Shown: positions 24,942 through 34,988, counted from the first letter of the stretch. The stretch is 64,000 nt of DNA from Paenibacillus etheri (GCF_001012825.1 NZ_LCZJ02000012.1:1-64000), one strand, 5' to 3'. Notes: generated by a model not told the origin, from the letters alone. Numbers and translations are program-made.

Positions 24942-25207
24942 GTGTTTGCTCAAGCATCATTTTGTCCATGCCGTGAAGTAGAAATCTCCGGGAACCCCGA
25001 TTGTTCTTTCAGTTGTCCAAACACACTCTCCGATTCGGAAAACCTATGCCCTCATAGACAATCAGGGAATATCTCCCTATATTCTTGCTCTCCATCTCCT
25101 AAACATTATTGTTCTGAGCAATTCTGAACTTAACATCATAGACATCATTTCAGGAATCTCTTAAACTAAAAAATCAGAAGTATACTATTACATTATGGAG
25201 TGTGAAT

Positions 25208-26665
25208 ATGCCCTTGAATCAGATGTCCGAGTTAAACCAGCGAAATAAATTAATCATTTACTTGTTTTGGGGCTGTTTGTTGTTCGGTTCAATTTCGCTT
25301 TACAGATTTCCACAAACAATCATGGCGATTATGTCAGCAGCGGTACCCCTTGGCTTATTGTGTACGATTCTAATTTGGAAACGTGTGGCTACACCCTATA
25401 TTATGTACATAACAGCTATTGGCTTTAATATCATTACATACTTCTATATCGATGCAGGAACTAGCATTATAAGCACATTTATTCTATATTGGGGACTAGG
25501 CATCGTATCCCTCTATCACAACTATCGTCCGCTACTCCTTAATGGAGTAATTTCTTGGATCTTACTCAACTATTTCCTGATGACGAAACCAATTTACGCT
25601 TCAGTAGATGTATTAAGAATTAATACACTTCTCATCGTCATGATATTGGTTCTGATCTATCAGAGTCAGATTGGTACGAAAATGTTCAAAAACATGTCTA
25701 AAAGCAGCAGCGAAGCTGAACGAGCTAGAGCAGAAATGGAGACCATTCTTACAGGTGTTACTGAATCGGTAGGAGTTCTGAGTCAATCCAGTAACCTAAT
25801 GCATAACAACGTAATAACAACAGATCGAATCTCCAAAGAAGTCGTAACTGCCTTTCAAGAGATAGCTAGTGGAGTGGAATCACAAGCACAGAGTGTTAGC
25901 GATATCTCAAATGCCATGCAGCAGTTAAACGAATCAGCTTTGCAGGCAAATGCTGCATCCGTCTCAATGAGCAATAGAAGCCGTGAAACGGATCAAATCA
26001 CGCAAGAGGGGCAAGATGAAATTGTTCGCTTAACTGGAACTATGTCTGAAGTTACAGATATCGTAACGAGTACTGCTGGCTTGATGACACAAATGAATGA
26101 AGAAAATCAGAAGATTGAATCGATTGTTTCCAGCATCGTAGGAATTGCTGAGCAGACGAATCTTTTATCGCTAAATGCCTCTATCGAAGCCGCTCACGCG
26201 GGAGAGCACGGCAAAGGCTTCGCTGTCGTATCCAATGAAATCCGAAAATTGGCACAGAGCTCCCACAATGCATCCGCGGACATTGCTCAGATTCTCAGAA
26301 GCATTCAAAATAATATTGCGCAGGTTGGCGATATGGTTTCTAACGGGTTGCTAGTTGTAGAATCAGGAAGAAATTCCGCTGATGATATTGCTCGATTATT
26401 CAAGGGCATTCGAAATAATACACACCAGGTGCTTGAACAAGCAGAAGACCTGAAGGATAGGAGTGATCACATCCGGCACGCTTCCACCCTTGTACTAAGC
26501 GAAGTCAATTCAGTCGCTGCAATTACCGAAGAGAATACAGCAGCTATTGAACAAGTCCTTGCTAGCGCTGAAGTCCAGCAACAACATGTTTCTGAAACAG
26601 TGGTCAGCATCAGCAATCTAAATGAATTAGCTATTAAGTTAGATAATTTAACGAGATCTTCATAG
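25208..26665 (+). CDS. methyl-accepting chemotaxis protein
   Basis: A 485-residue chemoreceptor. The first 160 residues hold about six hydrophobic helices (such as [18 protein letters not shown] and [16 protein letters not shown]) instead of an extracellular sensor domain, and no clear HAMP domain follows. The cytoplasmic signalling domain has the hairpin tip [20 protein letters not shown] and [18 protein letters not shown], which bind CheA and CheW. The ATG at 25208 has GGAG seven bases upstream. The signal is probably sensed in or through the membrane. It is monocistronic. Confidence 0.9.
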   Translation: MPLNQMSELNQRNKLIIYLFWGCLLFGSISLYRFPQTIMAIMSAAVPLGLLCTILIWKRVATPYIMYITAIGFNIITYFYIDAGTSIISTFILYWGLGIVSLYHNYRPLLLNGVISWILLNYFLMTKPIYASVDVLRINTLLIVMILVLIYQSQIGTKMFKNMSKSSSEAERARAEMETILTGVTESVGVLSQSSNLMHNNVITTDRISKEVVTAFQEIASGVESQAQSVSDISNAMQQLNESALQANAASVSMSNRSRETDQITQEGQDEIVRLTGTMSEVTDIVTSTAGLMTQMNEENQKIESIVSSIVGIAEQTNLLSLNASIEAAHAGEHGKGFAVVSNEIRKLAQSSHNASADIAQILRSIQNNIAQVGDMVSNGLLVVESGRNSADDIARLFKGIRNNTHQVLEQAEDLKDRSDHIRHASTLVLSEVNSVAAITEENTAAIEQVLASAEVQQQHVSETVVSISNLNELAIKLDNLTRSS

Positions 26666-26699
26666 ATAAAGCTGTTTCAATACTATTCAGTCAAAAGAA

Positions 26700-26734
26700 A
26701 AATCCATCTACTTCTCACCGAAGTAGATGGATTT
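26700..26734. terminator. bidirectional terminator
   Basis: AAATCCATCTACTTC pairs perfectly with GAAGTAGATGGATTT around a five-base loop, between the converging chemoreceptor and tex genes. Confidence 0.85.
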
Positions 26735-26754
26735 CTTTGTTTATTTAGCTCACT

Positions 26755-28983
26755 TTAGCTAAGACTTCCCGCCTCAACACGCGGCGGACGCATGGTCAGG
26801 CTGACCCTGCCCTTCTTCAGGTCAACACCCATCACCCAGACGGTGACATTGTCTCCTACGGAGACAACGTCCATCGGGTGCTTCACAAAGCTGCCGCTGA
26901 GCTGGGATATATGCACCAGCCCATCGTTCTTGATGCCGATATCGACGAATGCGCCGAAATCGATCACGTTGCGGACGGTTCCCTGCATTTCCATGCCGGG
27001 AACCAGATCCTCGATCTTCAGCACGTCGGTGCGGAAGATCGGCAGCGGCAGCTCCTCGCGCGGATCGCGGCCCGGACGCTGCAAGCTCTCCAGGATGTCG
27101 CGAAGCGTAGGCACGCCGACATCCAGCTTCACAGCCAGCTCCTCGGCATTTTGTGCCTCCAGCTGAGAAGCCACTTCCTTGCTGCCCAGTTTATCAACAT
27201 CGAGGCTCAGCTCACGGAACAAGCGGTCCACCACCGGATAGGACTCCGGGTGAATTGGCGTGCGGTCCAAGGTGTTATCCCCACCAGGAATCCGCAGGAA
27301 GCCGATACATTGCTCATAGGACTTCGCACCCAGACGAGGTACCTTTTGCAGCTGCTTCCGAGTCGTGAACTTGCCATTCTCTTCACGATATTTAACGATA
27401 TTCTTAGCAATCGTTCCATTAACGCCAGCCACGTAAGAGAGCAAGGCTGGAGATGCCGTATTCACATCCACGCCCACATGGTTAACTGCCGATTCCACGA
27501 CGGCCTTAAGACTCTCCTCCAGATGCTTCTGGGAGACGTCATGTTGATACTGCCCAACGCCGATGGCTTTCGGATCGATCTTCACCAGCTCCGCCAGCGG
27601 GTCCTGCACACGGCGGGCGATAGAAGCCGCACTGCGCTCTGCTACATCCAGATCCGGGAACTCCTCCTGCGCCAGCTTGGATGCCGAATAGACACTCGCT
27701 CCCGCTTCATTAACGATCAGGTAAGCCAGCTCTGGATCGCCAATTTCGGCGATCACTTCTGCCGTGAATTGCTCGGTCTCACGGGAGCCTGTTCCATTCC
27801 CGATCACGATGAGCTGAATGCCGTATTTAGCAATTAGTTCTTTAAACTTAGCAGCAGCTTCAATTTTCTTGTTGTTCGGCGGCGTAGGATAGGTCACGGC
27901 TACTTCTAGCAGCTTACCAGTATCGTCTACGACGGCCAGCTTACAGCCGGTACGGTAGGCAGGGTCAACACCCAGCACACAGCGTCCCTTAACGGGCGGC
28001 TGCAGCAGCAAGCTGCGTAGATTCCCAGAGAAGATCGAGATCGCCTGGTTCTCGCCCCGTTCGGTCATCTCTCCACGAACTTCACGTTCCACGGAAGGAG
28101 CGATCAGACGTTTGTAAGCATCCTCGGTCACTGCTTCTAGCAGCTCCTTCACCGGAGATGGCCCTTTAATGATCTTCCGCGCAATATAGGCATGAATTTT
28201 ATCAGTAACGACCTCAATGCCTACCTTCAATATATTCTCCCGCTCACCGCGATTAATGGCGAGTATTCGGTGAGGTGGCATTTTGTGTACAGGCTCACGG
28301 TAGCTATAGTAGTTCTCGTATACGGATTCCTGCTCTGCATCCTTAGCCTCAGACACAAGGATGCCCTGACTTGCCGTATATTGCCGAACCCAAGAGCGGA
28401 TCGCAGGATCATCTGCAATGTTCTCGGCGATGATATCAAGTGCACCTTGAAGCGCTTGATCTGCGGTCTCCACTCCTTTTTCAGCATCTATAAATTTCGC
28501 AGCCTCGGTTTGTGGGTCCCCTTGTCTCTGCTGCTCCATAATCCAGTTCGCAAGCGGCTCTAAGCCTTTTTCCTTCGCAACACTGGCACGAGTCTTACGC
28601 TTCTGACGGAATGGACGATACAAGTCCTCCACTTCCTGCAGCTTGACTGCATTAGTGATTTGTTCATGAAGCTCCTTCGTCAGCTTGCCCTGCTCTTCAA
28701 TATTGCGGATAACGTCTTTCTTACGTTCGCCTAAATTGCGAAGATAAGCCAGGCGTTCTTCAATATCACGCAGCGCATTCTCGTCCAGCTCACCCGTCAT
28801 TTCCTTCCGGTATCTGGCGATGAACGGAATCGTATTCCCCTCATCCAGCAGTCCAACCGTTGTACGCACCTGCTTCAGGCTAATGTTCAATTCCTTGGCA
28901 ATTGCTACAGTAATCAATTCCTGCTCCCGCTGTGCGGCCGCCTCATCCTTAATGACTCCCGTATTGCTGTTATCTACCGTCAT
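26755..28983 (-). CDS. tex: Tex, RNA-binding transcription accessory protein
   Basis: A 742-residue Tex protein of full family length. The YqgF-like domain is seen in GRCVLGVDPAYRTGCKLAVV (about residue 320), the helix-hairpin-helix region in NTASPALLSYVAGVNGTIAK, and a C-terminal S1 RNA-binding domain in GTVRNVIDFGAFVDIGIK. Tex is a widely conserved cytoplasmic nucleic-acid-binding protein linked to transcription, toxin expression and stress tolerance. The ATG at 28983 is chosen because GAGGGA lies just upstream. The 5' and 3' halves differ in GC content, the 3' half being GC-richer. Confidence 0.95.
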   Translation of the reverse strand: MTVDNSNTGVIKDEAAAQREQELITVAIAKELNISLKQVRTTVGLLDEGNTIPFIARYRKEMTGELDENALRDIEERLAYLRNLGERKKDVIRNIEEQGKLTKELHEQITNAVKLQEVEDLYRPFRQKRKTRASVAKEKGLEPLANWIMEQQRQGDPQTEAAKFIDAEKGVETADQALQGALDIIAENIADDPAIRSWVRQYTASQGILVSEAKDAEQESVYENYYSYREPVHKMPPHRILAINRGERENILKVGIEVVTDKIHAYIARKIIKGPSPVKELLEAVTEDAYKRLIAPSVEREVRGEMTERGENQAISIFSGNLRSLLLQPPVKGRCVLGVDPAYRTGCKLAVVDDTGKLLEVAVTYPTPPNNKKIEAAAKFKELIAKYGIQLIVIGNGTGSRETEQFTAEVIAEIGDPELAYLIVNEAGASVYSASKLAQEEFPDLDVAERSAASIARRVQDPLAELVKIDPKAIGVGQYQHDVSQKHLEESLKAVVESAVNHVGVDVNTASPALLSYVAGVNGTIAKNIVKYREENGKFTTRKQLQKVPRLGAKSYEQCIGFLRIPGGDNTLDRTPIHPESYPVVDRLFRELSLDVDKLGSKEVASQLEAQNAEELAVKLDVGVPTLRDILESLQRPGRDPREELPLPIFRTDVLKIEDLVPGMEMQGTVRNVIDFGAFVDIGIKNDGLVHISQLSGSFVKHPMDVVSVGDNVTVWVMGVDLKKGRVSLTMRPPRVEAGSLS

Positions 28984-29102
28984 TAGTATCCCTCTTCCCG
29001 TACACAATCTGCTTATACAATTCTTGTTCTCATATTTAAAATAGTATCACAGATCGGCTCTGTACCAAAGTCCAGCCTAGAGAGGGGGCAGATTCAACGG
29101 GT

Positions 29103-30302
29103 TTAAGCGCGTTGTCCCATGCCCCTTTTGCCGGAACTAAGTGACAATACAAAGCATAAAGCTAGTACAAGCGCGGCTGCCCCATACGGAAAGTTAATAC
29201 TTAGATCAAAAAGATAACCTGCTACGATAGGTCCAGCGATATTTCCAAGACTCGTATAAGCAGAGTTCATTCCTGCTACGAAGCCTTGCTGCGTTTCCCC
29301 AGCCATTTTGGATAGCTGGGTGCCTACTGCTGGTCGAAGAATATCCATAGCCAAGAATACGACAAAGGTAATCGCACAAATCGCCCAAAAGCCACTTACA
29401 AACAGCGTCAGCAGAATAAACATTGCAGCAGTTATAAGGCAAGTGGAGATTACCTTATTCTCGCCGAATTTATTCAGAATCCAGCCAAAGGCAGATACCT
29501 GCACCACAGCACCGGCGATCGAGCCAAAGGTAATCACAAAAGCAATATCTTTAGGGGTAAAGCCAAATTTATGGTCCACGAACAATCCGAACACCGTTTC
29601 ATAATTAGCTAGTCCAAAAGCCATTACAAATACAATAATTAACCCGAAAAAGTAAGGTTCACGATAAGAACGTATCAATTGCGTGAAGAAGCTTTCCTGA
29701 TTATTCTTCGATACCTTCGCTTCCATCCGTTTCTCTACAGACAGAGACTCAGGCAAGATCAAAACTGTGATTAGAGCTGCGATCCCAGCTGCACCCGCTG
29801 CACAGAAAAAGGGTACCCGCATTCCAAGCTCGGCAAGATAACCGCCAATCCCAGGACCGATAATAAATCCAGTAGTAATGGCTGCATTGATTAGCCCCAT
29901 GCCTTTCGCTCTTTCTTCAAAAGAGGTCGTGTCCGCTACATAAGCCATAACTGCTGGCATAATTAGTGCAGCGCCTACACCACCGAGCAATCTAGAAACG
30001 AACAAGAGCCATGACACATTCGCCAGACCAAAGAGCAGCTCTGAAAAAGCAAACACGATCAGACCCGCCACAATCACTTTTTTCCGGCCAATTCTGTCCG
30101 ATAACCTGCCAGCGAATGGCGATACTAATAATTGGGCAAGTGAGAACGAAGCCACTAACAGCCCAACGGTACTACCGCTGATCCCAAGTTCATTCATGTA
30201 AGTAGGCATTATTGGGACTACAAGCCCAATTCCTGTAAAAGCAAGAAAAATATTAAGCATAACAAGAAGCATAGCGCCTCTGTTTCTAAGTAGTAATGAC
30301 AT
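29103..30302 (-). CDS. MFS efflux transporter, TetA/NorA-like
   Basis: A 399-residue, 12-helix major facilitator protein of the drug:H+ antiporter-1 type. The loop 2-3 signature GRLSDRIGRKKVIVAG and the motif C region AAITTGFIIGPGIGGYLAELG are clear, both typical of drug exporters. The ATG at 30302 has GGAGG eight bases before it. It lies downstream of a TetR gene on the same strand and carries a matching operator at 30356, so drug-induced expression is likely. The substrate is unknown. Confidence 0.85.
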   Translation of the reverse strand: MSLLLRNRGAMLLVMLNIFLAFTGIGLVVPIMPTYMNELGISGSTVGLLVASFSLAQLLVSPFAGRLSDRIGRKKVIVAGLIVFAFSELLFGLANVSWLLFVSRLLGGVGAALIMPAVMAYVADTTSFEERAKGMGLINAAITTGFIIGPGIGGYLAELGMRVPFFCAAGAAGIAALITVLILPESLSVEKRMEAKVSKNNQESFFTQLIRSYREPYFFGLIIVFVMAFGLANYETVFGLFVDHKFGFTPKDIAFVITFGSIAGAVVQVSAFGWILNKFGENKVISTCLITAAMFILLTLFVSGFWAICAITFVVFLAMDILRPAVGTQLSKMAGETQQGFVAGMNSAYTSLGNIAGPIVAGYLFDLSINFPYGAAALVLALCFVLSLSSGKRGMGQRA

Positions 30303-30355
30303 TGTGTTAACCTCCGTGGTTTCTAAAGCCAAGCCTTCGAGTAGTTTCTCTGTAG

Positions 30356-30373
30356 AGACCGACCATCCGGTCT
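30356..30373. promoter_or_regulatory. TetR operator at MFS gene
   Basis: AGACCGACCATCCGGTCT is a perfect inverted repeat AGACCG-N6-CGGTCT, 54 bases before the MFS start. With flanks it matches the site at 31088 in 18 of 22 bases. Confidence 0.7.
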
Positions 30374-30416
30374 AATAAATAGCAAAAAAAATAGTCCTTC
30401 CATTTCCGGTGCTTTC

Positions 30417-30457
30417 AAGAAGCTTCAGCCTTCATGATTCCTGAATGAAAGCTTCTT
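30417..30457 (-). terminator. hairpin between TetR and MFS genes
   Basis: AAGAAGCTT and AAGCTTCTT form a nine-base stem around a partly paired loop. It probably ends the TetR transcript so that the MFS gene is driven by its own promoter. Confidence 0.55.
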
Positions 30458-30473
30458 TCATGCCCCATATATC

Positions 30474-31082
30474 TTACCCCGTATATATCCCTCGCAATAA
30501 CAATCGTACTGATTCTCGGTAATATTTTTTGATATCATCCGAAGTCTTTTCATGCATGGAGTATTCGGAAACTCTTCCGATCCCTTCGAGCATGCCATTT
30601 ACAATAATCACATAATCCTCTAAGTCACCTTTTATAAAATACCCCCTGTCCATGCCTTCCTTCAGAAGATCGCGACAAGCATGCGAGGCAGCCTCATATA
30701 AAAGAACAAGCCGCTTAGTGACATCCTCCGGATGGGCTCTGCTTCTTGAGAACTCCTCAAGTGCCCGGATCAACGGATTCTGAAAATCATTTGCATAGTG
30801 CTCGGCTAATGCATACAAACGCTCTTCAACACCCACAATTTCCTTCTTCTTATCTTCCCACGCCTGTAACCACTGCGCCGTATCCTCTTCCACTACATAT
30901 AGAAAAAGTTCATCCTTGCTCGGAAAATGATGATATAAGCTGCCCTTACTGACATTCGAGGCTGCGCAAACTTCATTCATGGTTACAGCTGCATATCCCT
31001 TCTGAACAAACAGCTGTGTGGCTTTAAGTACTATTCTTTTCTTTGTTTCTTCTCCGTCTGAACGTCCTTTGATTCTAAGCAC
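30474..31082 (-). CDS. TetR-family transcriptional repressor
   Basis: A 202-residue TetR repressor. The HTH is at about residues 30-60: FVQKGYAAVTMNEVCAAS and NVSKGSLYHHFPSKDELF. The C-terminal ligand domain is of the variable QacR/TetR type. A near-palindromic operator lies immediately before the start (31088-31105) and a copy before the MFS gene, so it should repress both itself and the pump. A hairpin separates the two genes. Confidence 0.9.
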   Translation of the reverse strand: MLRIKGRSDGEETKKRIVLKATQLFVQKGYAAVTMNEVCAASNVSKGSLYHHFPSKDELFLYVVEEDTAQWLQAWEDKKKEIVGVEERLYALAEHYANDFQNPLIRALEEFSRSRAHPEDVTKRLVLLYEAASHACRDLLKEGMDRGYFIKGDLEDYVIIVNGMLEGIGRVSEYSMHEKTSDDIKKYYRESVRLLLRGIYTG

Positions 31083-31087
31083 CTCCT

Positions 31088-31105
31088 AAACCGACCGCAC
31101 GGTCT
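31088..31105. promoter_or_regulatory. TetR operator at its own gene
   Basis: AAACCGACCGCACGGTCT shows the half-sites AAACCG and CGGTCT with six bases between them, 6 bases upstream of the TetR start. It matches the operator at the MFS gene. Confidence 0.7.
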
Positions 31106-31176
31106 AATACTATCAGAACATTTAAAAAAAGTGAACCCCTTATCCTTTTTTGCCATGAGTTCGTAAAAATGCATAT

Positions 31177-31209
31177 CAAAAGACGCCCGGATTCGTATCC
31201 GAGCGCCTA
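31177..31209 (-). terminator. terminator of alr-ndoAI-ndoA operon
   Basis: On the minus strand GGCGCTCGGAT pairs with ATCCGGGCGT and is followed by CTTTT. It lies about 30 bases after the ndoA stop. Confidence 0.75.
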
Positions 31210-31238
31210 TCTCATGGATTATCTATAACCTTAGGTGA

Positions 31239-31589
31239 TTAAAAATCAATCAGTCCAAGGCTGATTTGCAGCGAATCATCCACCTTCTTCATAGTCTCAT
31301 CATCAAGGTGGGTGATCTTGTCAGTTAAGCGTTGTTTGTCAATCGTCCTAACCTGCTCCAGCAGTATAACAGAATCTCTGTCAAAGCCATGAGCCGCTGC
31401 GTCAATTTCCACATGCGTAGGTAATTTAGCCTTCTGGATTTGGGCTGTGATTGCAGCCACAATTACCGTCGGGCTAAAGCGATTGCCAATATCATTCTGG
31501 ATAACCAGTACTGGCCTTACTCCGCCTTGCTCAGAACCTACAACCGGCGAAAGATCAGCAAAAAAAACATCGCCACGTTTAACGATCAA
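31239..31589 (-). CDS. ndoA: EndoA/MazF-type mRNA interferase toxin
   Basis: A 116-residue PemK/MazF toxin. It begins [20 protein letters not shown] and contains [16 protein letters not shown], the RNA-binding and catalytic region of the family, then [20 protein letters not shown]. In B. subtilis the homologue cuts mRNA at UACAU. It starts at TTG with GGGGTG upstream, three bases after its antitoxin gene, so the two are translated together. The order alr-antitoxin-toxin is conserved in Bacillales. Confidence 0.95.
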   Translation of the reverse strand: MIVKRGDVFFADLSPVVGSEQGGVRPVLVIQNDIGNRFSPTVIVAAITAQIQKAKLPTHVEIDAAAHGFDRDSVILLEQVRTIDKQRLTDKITHLDDETMKKVDDSLQISLGLIDF

Positions 31590-31592
31590 TGT

Positions 31593-31874
31593 CTACACCC
31601 CGCTTACTAAGCGGCCAAGAGTGCTGTCTGCATCTTCCTCCGCGAGGAACGCCTCGCATGCCATGGTCAAGTTGATCTTAGCCATTTCCATGTAGCCGCG
31701 CTGCATGGACTCCCGGATAGAACGTTTCCTCCGTTCGCTCAAATACAGCTTCATGGCCTGCCTAATCAATTCACTTCGGTTGGAATTCTCCAATTGAACA
31801 ATTCCGTCCACTTCCTGTAAGAGATGATCGGGCAAGCTGATCATGATTCTTTTGGTGTTCTGCAAATTGGCCAC
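31593..31874 (-). CDS. ndoAI: EndoAI-type CopG/RHH antitoxin
   Basis: A 93-residue ribbon-helix-helix antitoxin. The sequence ANLQNTKRIMISLPDHLLQE is the RHH DNA-binding strand and helix, followed by ENSNRSELIRQAMKLYLSE; the C-terminus wraps the toxin. GTG at 31874 is chosen because the family starts with this ANLQNTK segment; a longer frame up to 31931 is not family-like. It should neutralise NdoA and may autoregulate the operon. Confidence 0.9.
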   Translation of the reverse strand: MANLQNTKRIMISLPDHLLQEVDGIVQLENSNRSELIRQAMKLYLSERRKRSIRESMQRGYMEMAKINLTMACEAFLAEEDADSTLGRLVSGV

Positions 31875-32088
31875 CTTCTCTTCCACCCCCACAAACCTTC
31901 TGCCCTTGTGTTCCAGTGTTGCAATATACAAGGAATTTTATACAAGGAATATATGCCGCCAGTATATCAAGTATGCTGCATCCCATTATAAACTAGAAAT
32001 GGCGGTTCGTATAGGCTTTTAGTCACATCTCCTAAAACGATACAATTCCTTCTATTTTCTCCCTTGAATAACATCACTGTCAAGAACT

Positions 32089-33270
32089 TTAAGATTGTAG
32101 CAGAGCATTTACTAATTTAGGAAGTGTGCCTTCACGGATATAAACGCGGGGCACCCGATGAGCCAGCATGCAAATTACCTCGTAGTGAATCGTTCCAAGA
32201 TGGAGAGCCAACTCGTCTGCCGTGACCATCACGTCAGCTTGACGGCCGATGAGTACAACTTCTTCGCCTGCTTTAATTTGTTCCGCTTCTTCAGCGAAAG
32301 ATTTGAGTGATACCATACACTGATCCATGCAGATTGTTCCGACGATAGGAACGCGGCGTCCACGTATTAACACCTCCGCTTTGCCAGTTAGCATGCGGGA
32401 ATATCCATCTGCGTACCCCACAGGTAACGTTGCGATAATCTCCTCGCTGTCTGTGAAGTACCTAGTGCCGTAGCTGACGCCCCAATGAGAAGGCAGGCTC
32501 TTCACAAATACAACCTGCGTCTTCAGCGTCATTACCGGATGTAGTTCTACCAGTTGACGGTTTACCTCAGTTGAGGGATAGAATCCGTACAAGCTGATGC
32601 CTACCCGCACCATGTTGCTGGATAAATAAGGTGAATCAATGGCCGTAGCGCTATTGCCCGTATGTATGATCGGGATCTGAATGTTCTGCTCCCGCAGCGT
32701 TTCCGCCACGCTCATGAACCGTCGATGCTGTTCCAGTGTATAGCTTTTGTCTAGTTCGTCTGCCTTGGCAAAATGGGTGAACATACCCTCCAGCTCCGCC
32801 TGCGCAACAGACTGCACTTCAGAGATAAATGCAGGTGCGTCATCTGGTAAAAGACCCAGTCGTCCCATCCCGCTATCAATCTTGATATGCACCTTCAGCC
32901 GATGTTCCGGATCTATAGGAAGCTGTCTAATAGCCTCTAATACTTCCGGTGTGAACAGTGTTACAGTTACATGGTTCTCCCAGGCAACGGCTATTCCTTC
33001 AGGAGAAGTGTAGCCAAGCACCAGTATAGGAATCAGTATTCCCGCCTGACGCAGCTCCAATGCTTCATCCAAAAAAGCCACACTAACATAATCTGCTCCG
33101 AGTCTTTCCAGTTCCCGTGTCACTTCCACTGCTCCATGGCCGTACGCATTTCCTTTGACGCATCCCATAAACTTTGTCTCTGCCGGCAAGTAGCGGCGAA
33201 AGGCTTCGTAATTGGCACGCAATTCATCCAGATTAATTTCGGCTACTGTCGGTCGATAGCTTGCTTGCAC
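32089..33270 (-). CDS. alr: alanine racemase
   Basis: A 393-residue PLP enzyme interconverting L- and D-alanine for peptidoglycan. The PLP lysine is in MGCVKGNAYGHGAVEV (about K39), and the second catalytic tyrosine lies in HWGVSYGTRYFT. Other motifs are KIDSGMGRLG and GTICMDQCMVSLK. It starts at GTG, with AAGGTGA seven bases upstream. It precedes the toxin-antitoxin pair and follows a YdcC-like lipoprotein gene, the arrangement known from Bacillus. Confidence 0.95.
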   Translation of the reverse strand: MQASYRPTVAEINLDELRANYEAFRRYLPAETKFMGCVKGNAYGHGAVEVTRELERLGADYVSVAFLDEALELRQAGILIPILVLGYTSPEGIAVAWENHVTVTLFTPEVLEAIRQLPIDPEHRLKVHIKIDSGMGRLGLLPDDAPAFISEVQSVAQAELEGMFTHFAKADELDKSYTLEQHRRFMSVAETLREQNIQIPIIHTGNSATAIDSPYLSSNMVRVGISLYGFYPSTEVNRQLVELHPVMTLKTQVVFVKSLPSHWGVSYGTRYFTDSEEIIATLPVGYADGYSRMLTGKAEVLIRGRRVPIVGTICMDQCMVSLKSFAEEAEQIKAGEEVVLIGRQADVMVTADELALHLGTIHYEVICMLAHRVPRVYIREGTLPKLVNALLQS

Positions 33271-33425
33271 TTCAAAGTCACCTTCTTACGTTGTAGTAAA
33301 ACGTCATAGCTGTAATGATCATTGTCTTAGTACTCATGGTAATGCTACGGAAGGTGGCTGTCAATGTGAGCTCAGTTATCTTTTTGCTTCAGATCAAAGA
33401 GGCTGGAGCACTAGCAAATATAGAA

Positions 33426-33478
33426 AGGCGGATACTACGTTGTAGAGGAAAGAATCCCACAAAACGCAGTATCCGCCT
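33426..33478 (-). terminator. terminator of ydcC-like gene
   Basis: AGGCGGATACT (33426-33436) pairs with AGTATCCGCCT (33468-33478); the minus-strand transcript ends in TTTC. It separates the lipoprotein gene from alr. Confidence 0.75.
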
Positions 33479-33486
33479 ACTTTATA

Positions 33487-34572
33487 TTATTTACCCGATT
33501 GTGCCTCCATAGAAGCGGCAATTTGCATCATTTCGTTAACAGGAAGATTAGCACTTGTAATTCGATACTCTATACCCTCAGACATCCAAGTCAAAGTCTG
33601 CTGCTCGTCACCACTCAGAAGTCCTGCGGTAAAGCCGAGATCTATCAGTGTTCCAGGAGCCAATGCTACTGCACGGTCCAATGGACGGGCTTCCATAATG
33701 GTGTATTGATAAACCCCATCATACCGGATGAGAACGGCATGATCTTTGTTACCTTCCATTTTATGAGAGTCCTTCAACTCAACGCCTGCTGGAACATACC
33801 CAGGTTCGATGATACCAAAGTCACCAAGCTCAGCAGCGACAGGTTGCCCCTCCTGCTCCTGACCCTCCGGAAGTACAACAGGATTTCCATTTTCATCAAC
33901 CTCAGCTACTGTACTTTCTGAAGCAGCACCTGTGGTCATATTCTTTTGCATATCAAAGGAATCCTTAGTGAAATCTGTATCGAATTTAAAGGTGTCAAAC
34001 TTCACATCCACAACTACCTTGGCTTCAGAATCAGAGACTTGAACCTGTTTAGGTTCATAAGTCTTTTTATCCAGCCAAATCTTTTGCCGCACAAGGGCAT
34101 TGCTTTGATAATTCGCAGCTACCTCGAACACATAATTATCTCCATCTTCCACAAATTGACGATTGTTATCGGAGACGATGCCCCGAACTAGCGTCTGATA
34201 CAAATAAACCTGACCTTGATTGTCTGGCCAATCACTCTGGAAGCGGAAGCTCTTATTCATACTTGGTGTGAGTACGAACACTCCCTCATCATTACGTAGC
34301 ACGATCTGCGTAATATCCTTCTGAACATTTGCCAAGCTAATCCGGTAATAAGAAGGATTCTTGTACCACACCTCTACCTTATACTCCTGCGGCTGCTCGC
34401 CGGTAAACAGGGTCATAATGCCTGAAGCTTGGTACGTTCCCTGCTTACTCTCCAACTTGTCGGCCACATTGTTCAAATCCTTGACCACGGAAGCGGCATC
34501 CTTCTTCCCGCACCCCGTCATCACCAGGGCCACGCTCATAATGATTGCGAGTACCCATATTGTCCGGCGCAT
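33487..34572 (-). CDS. ydcC: LolA-like lipoprotein, YdcC family
   Basis: A 361-residue exported lipoprotein. The signal peptide ends in the lipobox MTGC (cysteine at residue 21). The body resembles the LolA/LppX beta-barrel fold (EVWYKNPSYYRISLAN, VFVLTPSMNKSFRFQSDWP) and is followed by an acidic linker and a C-terminal domain DUF4367-like in style (YDGVYQYTIMEARPLD). YdcC of B. subtilis occupies the same position upstream of alr and is expressed during sporulation. The ligand is unknown. Confidence 0.8.
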   Translation of the reverse strand: MRRTIWVLAIIMSVALVMTGCGKKDAASVVKDLNNVADKLESKQGTYQASGIMTLFTGEQPQEYKVEVWYKNPSYYRISLANVQKDITQIVLRNDEGVFVLTPSMNKSFRFQSDWPDNQGQVYLYQTLVRGIVSDNNRQFVEDGDNYVFEVAANYQSNALVRQKIWLDKKTYEPKQVQVSDSEAKVVVDVKFDTFKFDTDFTKDSFDMQKNMTTGAASESTVAEVDENGNPVVLPEGQEQEGQPVAAELGDFGIIEPGYVPAGVELKDSHKMEGNKDHAVLIRYDGVYQYTIMEARPLDRAVALAPGTLIDLGFTAGLLSGDEQQTLTWMSEGIEYRITSANLPVNEMMQIAASMEAQSGK

Positions 34573-34702
34573 GATATCATCCCCTTAACCTGTTTTGAAT
34601 GCATTGATTAGTACATATCTATGAGGGACTTGGCCGCAATATGCAGACGGGCATGACAAGCATGGGGCTTAGATTTATTTTTTAGGAACATACAAAACCA
34701 AA

Positions 34703-34727
34703 AAAGCCAACGCATAGCGCTGGCTTT
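34703..34727. terminator. hairpin between Spo0E-like and ydcC genes
   Basis: AAAGCCA and TGGCTTT flank an 11-base loop containing CGC/GCG pairing. It probably ends the Spo0E-like transcript on the minus strand. Confidence 0.6.
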
Positions 34728-34814
34728 ATATTTTATACAGAGATTCAATAACATTATGTAGGTCTTATCTATTGAATAGAGCCAAATTTATACGATCAGC
34801 TTAAACTTCTTCTT

Positions 34815-34988
34815 TCAACTCTGGTTATCACTATGTATAGCTTTATTGTATTGATTGATTAATTCATCCAACCTCATCGACTGTCTGATCACATTTGGAT
34901 GTAACAATCCCCCATATTCCCTTTCCATTAAATAAAGTTTGGCTCTAGCACCCTCTATTCTCTTTTGGATAATTTCTGGATTATTCAT
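34815..34988 (-). CDS. Spo0E-family aspartyl-phosphate phosphatase
   Basis: A 57-residue protein. The segment IEGARAKLYLMEREYG and the motif VIRQSMRLDELINQYN match the Spo0E/YnzD/YisI family, which consists of a two-helix hairpin whose SxxLDxxI motif dephosphorylates Spo0A~P. The serine is S37 and the aspartate D41. GAGGAGG lies eight bases before the ATG. The gene follows the HTH-TPR regulator at 35112 with a 123-base gap on the same strand, suggesting joint control of sporulation entry. Confidence 0.85.
   Translation of the reverse strand: MNNPEIIQKRIEGARAKLYLMEREYGGLLHPNVIRQSMRLDELINQYNKAIHSDNQS

Noticed and set aside
24924-25127. 67-codon cysteine-containing open frame after the DeoR gene
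   Set aside because: It starts inside the terminator hairpin, has no ribosome binding site and no family features.
26878-27837. 319-codon open frame on the plus strand inside tex
   Set aside because: It is antisense to a clearly conserved gene, has no ribosome binding site and no recognisable domain. It is a by-product of the GC-rich 3' half of tex.
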